Shown here: positions 61,486-64,000 of the stretch, one piece after another
Layout of the letters: each line of letters opens with the position of its first letter
How positions within the stretch are numbered: position 1 is the stretch's first letter
NCBI GenBank assembly: GCA_037481715.1
Contig: JBBFLD010000011.1
Span: forward strand, 1-64,000
Source of the DNA: Rosettibacter sp037481715
Lineage (GTDB): Bacteria > Bacteroidota > Ignavibacteria > Ignavibacteriales > Melioribacteraceae
Length of the DNA: 64,000 bases
Direction of reading: 5' to 3'
Position numbers and translations under genes: made by a program
Notes under the pieces: model-generated
The model's database searches: none
What the model was told of the DNA's origin: nothing
Seen by the model: the letters and a program-made list of their open reading frames with translations, nothing else

Positions 61486-62661
61486 TTAGTCCTTAAATAA
61501 AAGTTGTGCGAATTGGTAGAAACTACGTCGCCATGTATGCCACTCGTGAGCTGTGTTTTGAGAAACATAAAAATGTGCATTTATCCCTGCCTTTTTAATG
61601 GCTTCAGTATTTTCCTTTGGATCCCCACCAAAATTGAATCTACGATTTTCTAATTCACGACTTCCATAACCCACGAATACGAGTTTTACTTTTTCTTTAA
61701 AAGTAGGGTTATTGTTGATATCTTCAAGACTAATACTTCCACCACTAAAGATACCGACATAAGAAAATACTTCAGGGTGGGCAAGAGTAATAACTCGGGT
61801 TTGCATTCCACCCATAGATAACCCTGCCATAGCGCGATATTTTGCATCGGGTATAGTTCGGTAATTGGCATCAATCATTGGAATAATGTCATTCAACAAT
61901 GTATTCATAAAATTATCCGCCCAACCTTTTGGTGGCCATGGTCCGCTTCGGCGCTCTCCTGGCTTTGGTCGTGGAACACCTTCTGGCCAGGTCCACGTGC
62001 CGTTGTCCATTACAATAATAAATGGCACTGCTTTCCCTTCTGCAATCAAATTATCCATAATTAGATTTACTCTGCCTTGATTCGACCATCCAGTTTCATC
62101 CTCTCCACCACCATGTTGTAAATAAAGAACAGGGTAACGTTTCGTTAAATCTTTATCGTAGTCAGGTGGTGTGTACACAAAGCAACGACGAATTGTATTG
62201 TTAACTTTTGAATAATACAAACGCTGTCGAACTTCTCCATGAGGAACATTCTTTAGCGCAAATATATCCTGATCTTTGGCAGGTACCTCAATACCGCTTC
62301 CCCAACGACTTGCTCCATAGAAATATAAGCTGTTTGGATCTGGAACAGCCGCTCCATCGATCCAGAGTTGATAATAATGAAATCCTTCGTCCTGTGGCTC
62401 TGAATCACCTGTCCATACACCGTTTGAATCCTTTACAAGATCATACTTCACTGCACTAATATCGAGTTGAACTCGCTTTGCCTCAGGTGCGGAGATTCTG
62501 ACACGCACTCTACCTTCAGAATTTACCTGGGGGTAATCTCTTCCTGGCTGATTCGTTGATGCAGGCTTAAAATCTTCAATTGCCTTCTTCTCTGTTTGTG
62601 CAAAGCAGAGCCCAGCAAAAAATGCAACAAAAAGGTAAACAATGAAATATTCTCGTTTCAT
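61486..62661 (-). CDS. CE1-type esterase, tandem paralogue
   Basis: The protein has 391 residues with a signal peptide. The layout equals that of the 60295 gene: a shared FKPxxxNQPGxxYPQVNS segment, the E-set domain, then YTPPDYDKDLTKRYPV, LQHGGGEDETGW, Ser282 in MAGLSMGGMQT, and His in QNTAHEWHTWRRS. A Pro/Gly-rich loop (WPEGVPRPKPGERRSGPWPP, about 225-244) is absent from its twin and may shape a different substrate pocket. The two genes are 27 bases apart and surely share a transcript. Confidence 0.9.
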   Translation of the reverse strand: MKREYFIVYLFVAFFAGLCFAQTEKKAIEDFKPASTNQPGRDYPQVNSEGRVRVRISAPEAKRVQLDISAVKYDLVKDSNGVWTGDSEPQDEGFHYYQLWIDGAAVPDPNSLYFYGASRWGSGIEVPAKDQDIFALKNVPHGEVRQRLYYSKVNNTIRRCFVYTPPDYDKDLTKRYPVLYLQHGGGEDETGWSNQGRVNLIMDNLIAEGKAVPFIIVMDNGTWTWPEGVPRPKPGERRSGPWPPKGWADNFMNTLLNDIIPMIDANYRTIPDAKYRAMAGLSMGGMQTRVITLAHPEVFSYVGIFSGGSISLEDINNNPTFKEKVKLVFVGYGSRELENRRFNFGGDPKENTEAIKKAGINAHFYVSQNTAHEWHTWRRSFYQFAQLLFKD

Positions 62662-62726
62662 ACTTCATCCTCCTTTGATTAGTTTATATGTTAGGGTACA
62701 TATTTTTTTATTCTTTTCTTTCTCAC

Positions 62727-64000
62727 TCATTGAAAACACCACCAATCAAAATTGAACAATTCTCCATTACCCCCTTTAAATACAAAACAAAGGTCATGTG
62801 TGCCATCAACTTTTTTCAATTTTCCTGTAAAAGTTTTCCAATTCTGCCAACCTTTTGTATTTTTTATATCAACTACTCCAAGAAGTTCTCCCTCAGGATT
62901 ATCAAGGCGAATCTCAATTTTACCTCCCTTAGAACCAGATGCTACACTCACAACAACCTTTTGAGGATTTTTTCCAAAATGAACATTTCGAACTTTCAGA
63001 TAGTCATTATTTTCAATCTTCGTTACATAAACTCCCGATTGTCTATTGCCTGCAGTTTTCAATCCCTGGCTCCACGCCATCGTTTCTGCTTCAACTCTTT
63101 TGAATGGATTCAAATAACCAACGGCTTCCCGAACCCCTTCTTTTGTCGGGTTGATTAAAGGAATAGTCCCATCCGGATTAAATTCAAATTCCTCAACACA
63201 TACAGAACGTTTAAAACCTTCACTTGATAATTCTTGACTATGATAAAAGAAATAGGTTTTCCTTTTATAATCCACTATTGCAGGATGGTTTGTAAAAGCC
63301 AATTGAGGGGCTCTTTCCATAATAAATCCTTTATAAGTCCATGGGCCTTCAATTGTTGGTGCTGTCGAATATGCTATGTATTCAGGAATACCTGAAGCTG
63401 CAAAAAGTAAATAGTACGTATTGTTTCGTTTATACAACCATGGTCCTTCTGTATACTGCGTAAATACTCTGCCATTTCCAAAAACTTTTTCACCAAATGC
63501 TTCTTTCGTCATTTCTACCGATACAATTCCATTTGTGCCAATACTTTTATCATATGAAATCATGTCCTCGTTCAACTTAACATAATACAACTTCGGATTA
63601 CCCCAAAACAAATAAGCCTGACCATTATCATCGATAAAGACAGTTGGATCAATATCATGCCATACATGATCGCTGTCAATTAAGCGCTTGCCTATTGGGT
63701 CTACAAATGGTCCAGTTGGAGAATCGGATACTAATACTGCAATACCCTCACCGTGAATTGGTACATAAAGATAAAATTTACCATTACGAGCTATACATTG
63801 AGGAGCCCATGCGCCATTTGTTTTCGATTGCCATTTGAGATCTTTAAGCGATGCAACTGGTCCATGGTCTGTCCAATTTACCATATCAGTAGTAGAATAA
63901 CAACGCCAATCATACATTGTGAAAAAATTGTTTACCGTTGAATCTTCATCATGCGATGTATAAAGATATAAAGTATCGTTATACACCATAGGAGCTGGAT
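62727..64000 (-). CDS. GH43 enzyme with CBM6-like domain (5' end outside window)
   Basis: The frame is open to the right edge: PAP stands in frame before the first internal Met at 63989, so the true start and signal peptide lie beyond base 64000. The visible 424 residues begin MVYNDTLYLYTSHDED. The second Asp is in WHDIDPTVFIDDNGQAYLFW and the acid Glu in YTEGPWLYKRNNTYYLLF; the first catalytic Asp is probably just outside. A CBM6-like end (KIEIRLDNPEGELLGVVDI, NFDWWCFQ) follows. It is a probable arabinofuranosidase or xylosidase and may be the first visible gene of the esterase transcript (66-base gap). Confidence 0.9.
   Translation of the reverse strand, partial: PAPMVYNDTLYLYTSHDEDSTVNNFFTMYDWRCYSTTDMVNWTDHGPVASLKDLKWQSKTNGAWAPQCIARNGKFYLYVPIHGEGIAVLVSDSPTGPFVDPIGKRLIDSDHVWHDIDPTVFIDDNGQAYLFWGNPKLYYVKLNEDMISYDKSIGTNGIVSVEMTKEAFGEKVFGNGRVFTQYTEGPWLYKRNNTYYLLFAASGIPEYIAYSTAPTIEGPWTYKGFIMERAPQLAFTNHPAIVDYKRKTYFFYHSQELSSEGFKRSVCVEEFEFNPDGTIPLINPTKEGVREAVGYLNPFKRVEAETMAWSQGLKTAGNRQSGVYVTKIENNDYLKVRNVHFGKNPQKVVVSVASGSKGGKIEIRLDNPEGELLGVVDIKNTKGWQNWKTFTGKLKKVDGTHDLCFVFKGGNGELFNFDWWCFQ

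Overview
The window looks like part of a chromosome of an AT-rich member of the Ignavibacteriota (Melioribacter/Ignavibacterium-like). I infer this from the strongly A/T-biased coding sequence, from the 'NYPNPFNPSTTI'-type C-terminal sorting tails (type IX secretion) on three secreted enzymes, and from Bacteroidota/Chlorobiota-style housekeeping genes (LptE-like lipoprotein, CcmC-D-E-F cluster, RsbU/RsbW-like pair). No database search was possible, so the taxon is an inference. I saw no tRNA, rRNA or CRISPR array.

Region 1 (1 to about 17.5 kb) is phage-derived. Rightward genes give a late operon: Mu-type protease/scaffold, major capsid protein, gp36-like and gp37-like connectors, a lysis cassette (GH24 endolysin, single-gene spanin, holin-like protein), a probable tail tube, a tail-chaperone pair joined by a -1 frameshift at a run of eight T, tape measure, distal tail protein, a sialidase-type beta-propeller fibre and a methyltransferase. 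No sheath gene is visible, so the virion is probably a Mu-type head on a siphovirus tail (like the B3/D3112 transposable phages). Leftward from 3194 run a small membrane protein, a coiled-coil protein, a small-terminase-like protein and then a second fibre cassette that ends in a Kelch-repeat fibre cut by the window edge. Large terminase, portal and transposase/integrase genes are not in view. Between 15.1 and 15.7 kb lie decayed scraps, followed by a leftward type II restriction-modification pair.

Region 2 (17.5 to 32.1 kb) is ordinary chromosome. It holds a leftward operon (sigma-54 activator, LptE-like lipoprotein, CesA-like glycosyltransferase, TPR protein), a metallo-beta-lactamase-fold hydrolase, an RsbW-like kinase with a Sel1-repeat protein and an opposing RsbU-like phosphatase, a cytochrome c maturation operon (ccmC, a 49-residue ccmD, a ccmE with a CxxxY haem site, ccmF and a SPOR-domain protein), and a leftward set with a LOG-like protein, an S1/P1-type nuclease, a YjbQ protein and a small lipoprotein.

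Region 3 (32.2 to 64 kb) is a single-direction leftward locus for breaking down decorated xylan. It encodes four GH43 enzymes, a GH10 xylanase, two GH2 enzymes, a GH51 arabinofuranosidase, a GH31 alpha-xylosidase-like enzyme, a GH3 beta-xylosidase, four intact CE1-type esterases plus one broken one, and a XylR-type regulator. Together they could cut the xylan backbone, remove arabinose, acyl or feruloyl groups and side-chain sugars, and finish oligosaccharides to monomers. A dead IS1182-family element (45.8-47.4 kb) interrupts the locus and abuts a fragment of a GH29 fucosidase gene. Only enzymes left of this IS carry type IX sorting tails, which suggests that the locus was assembled from two parts.
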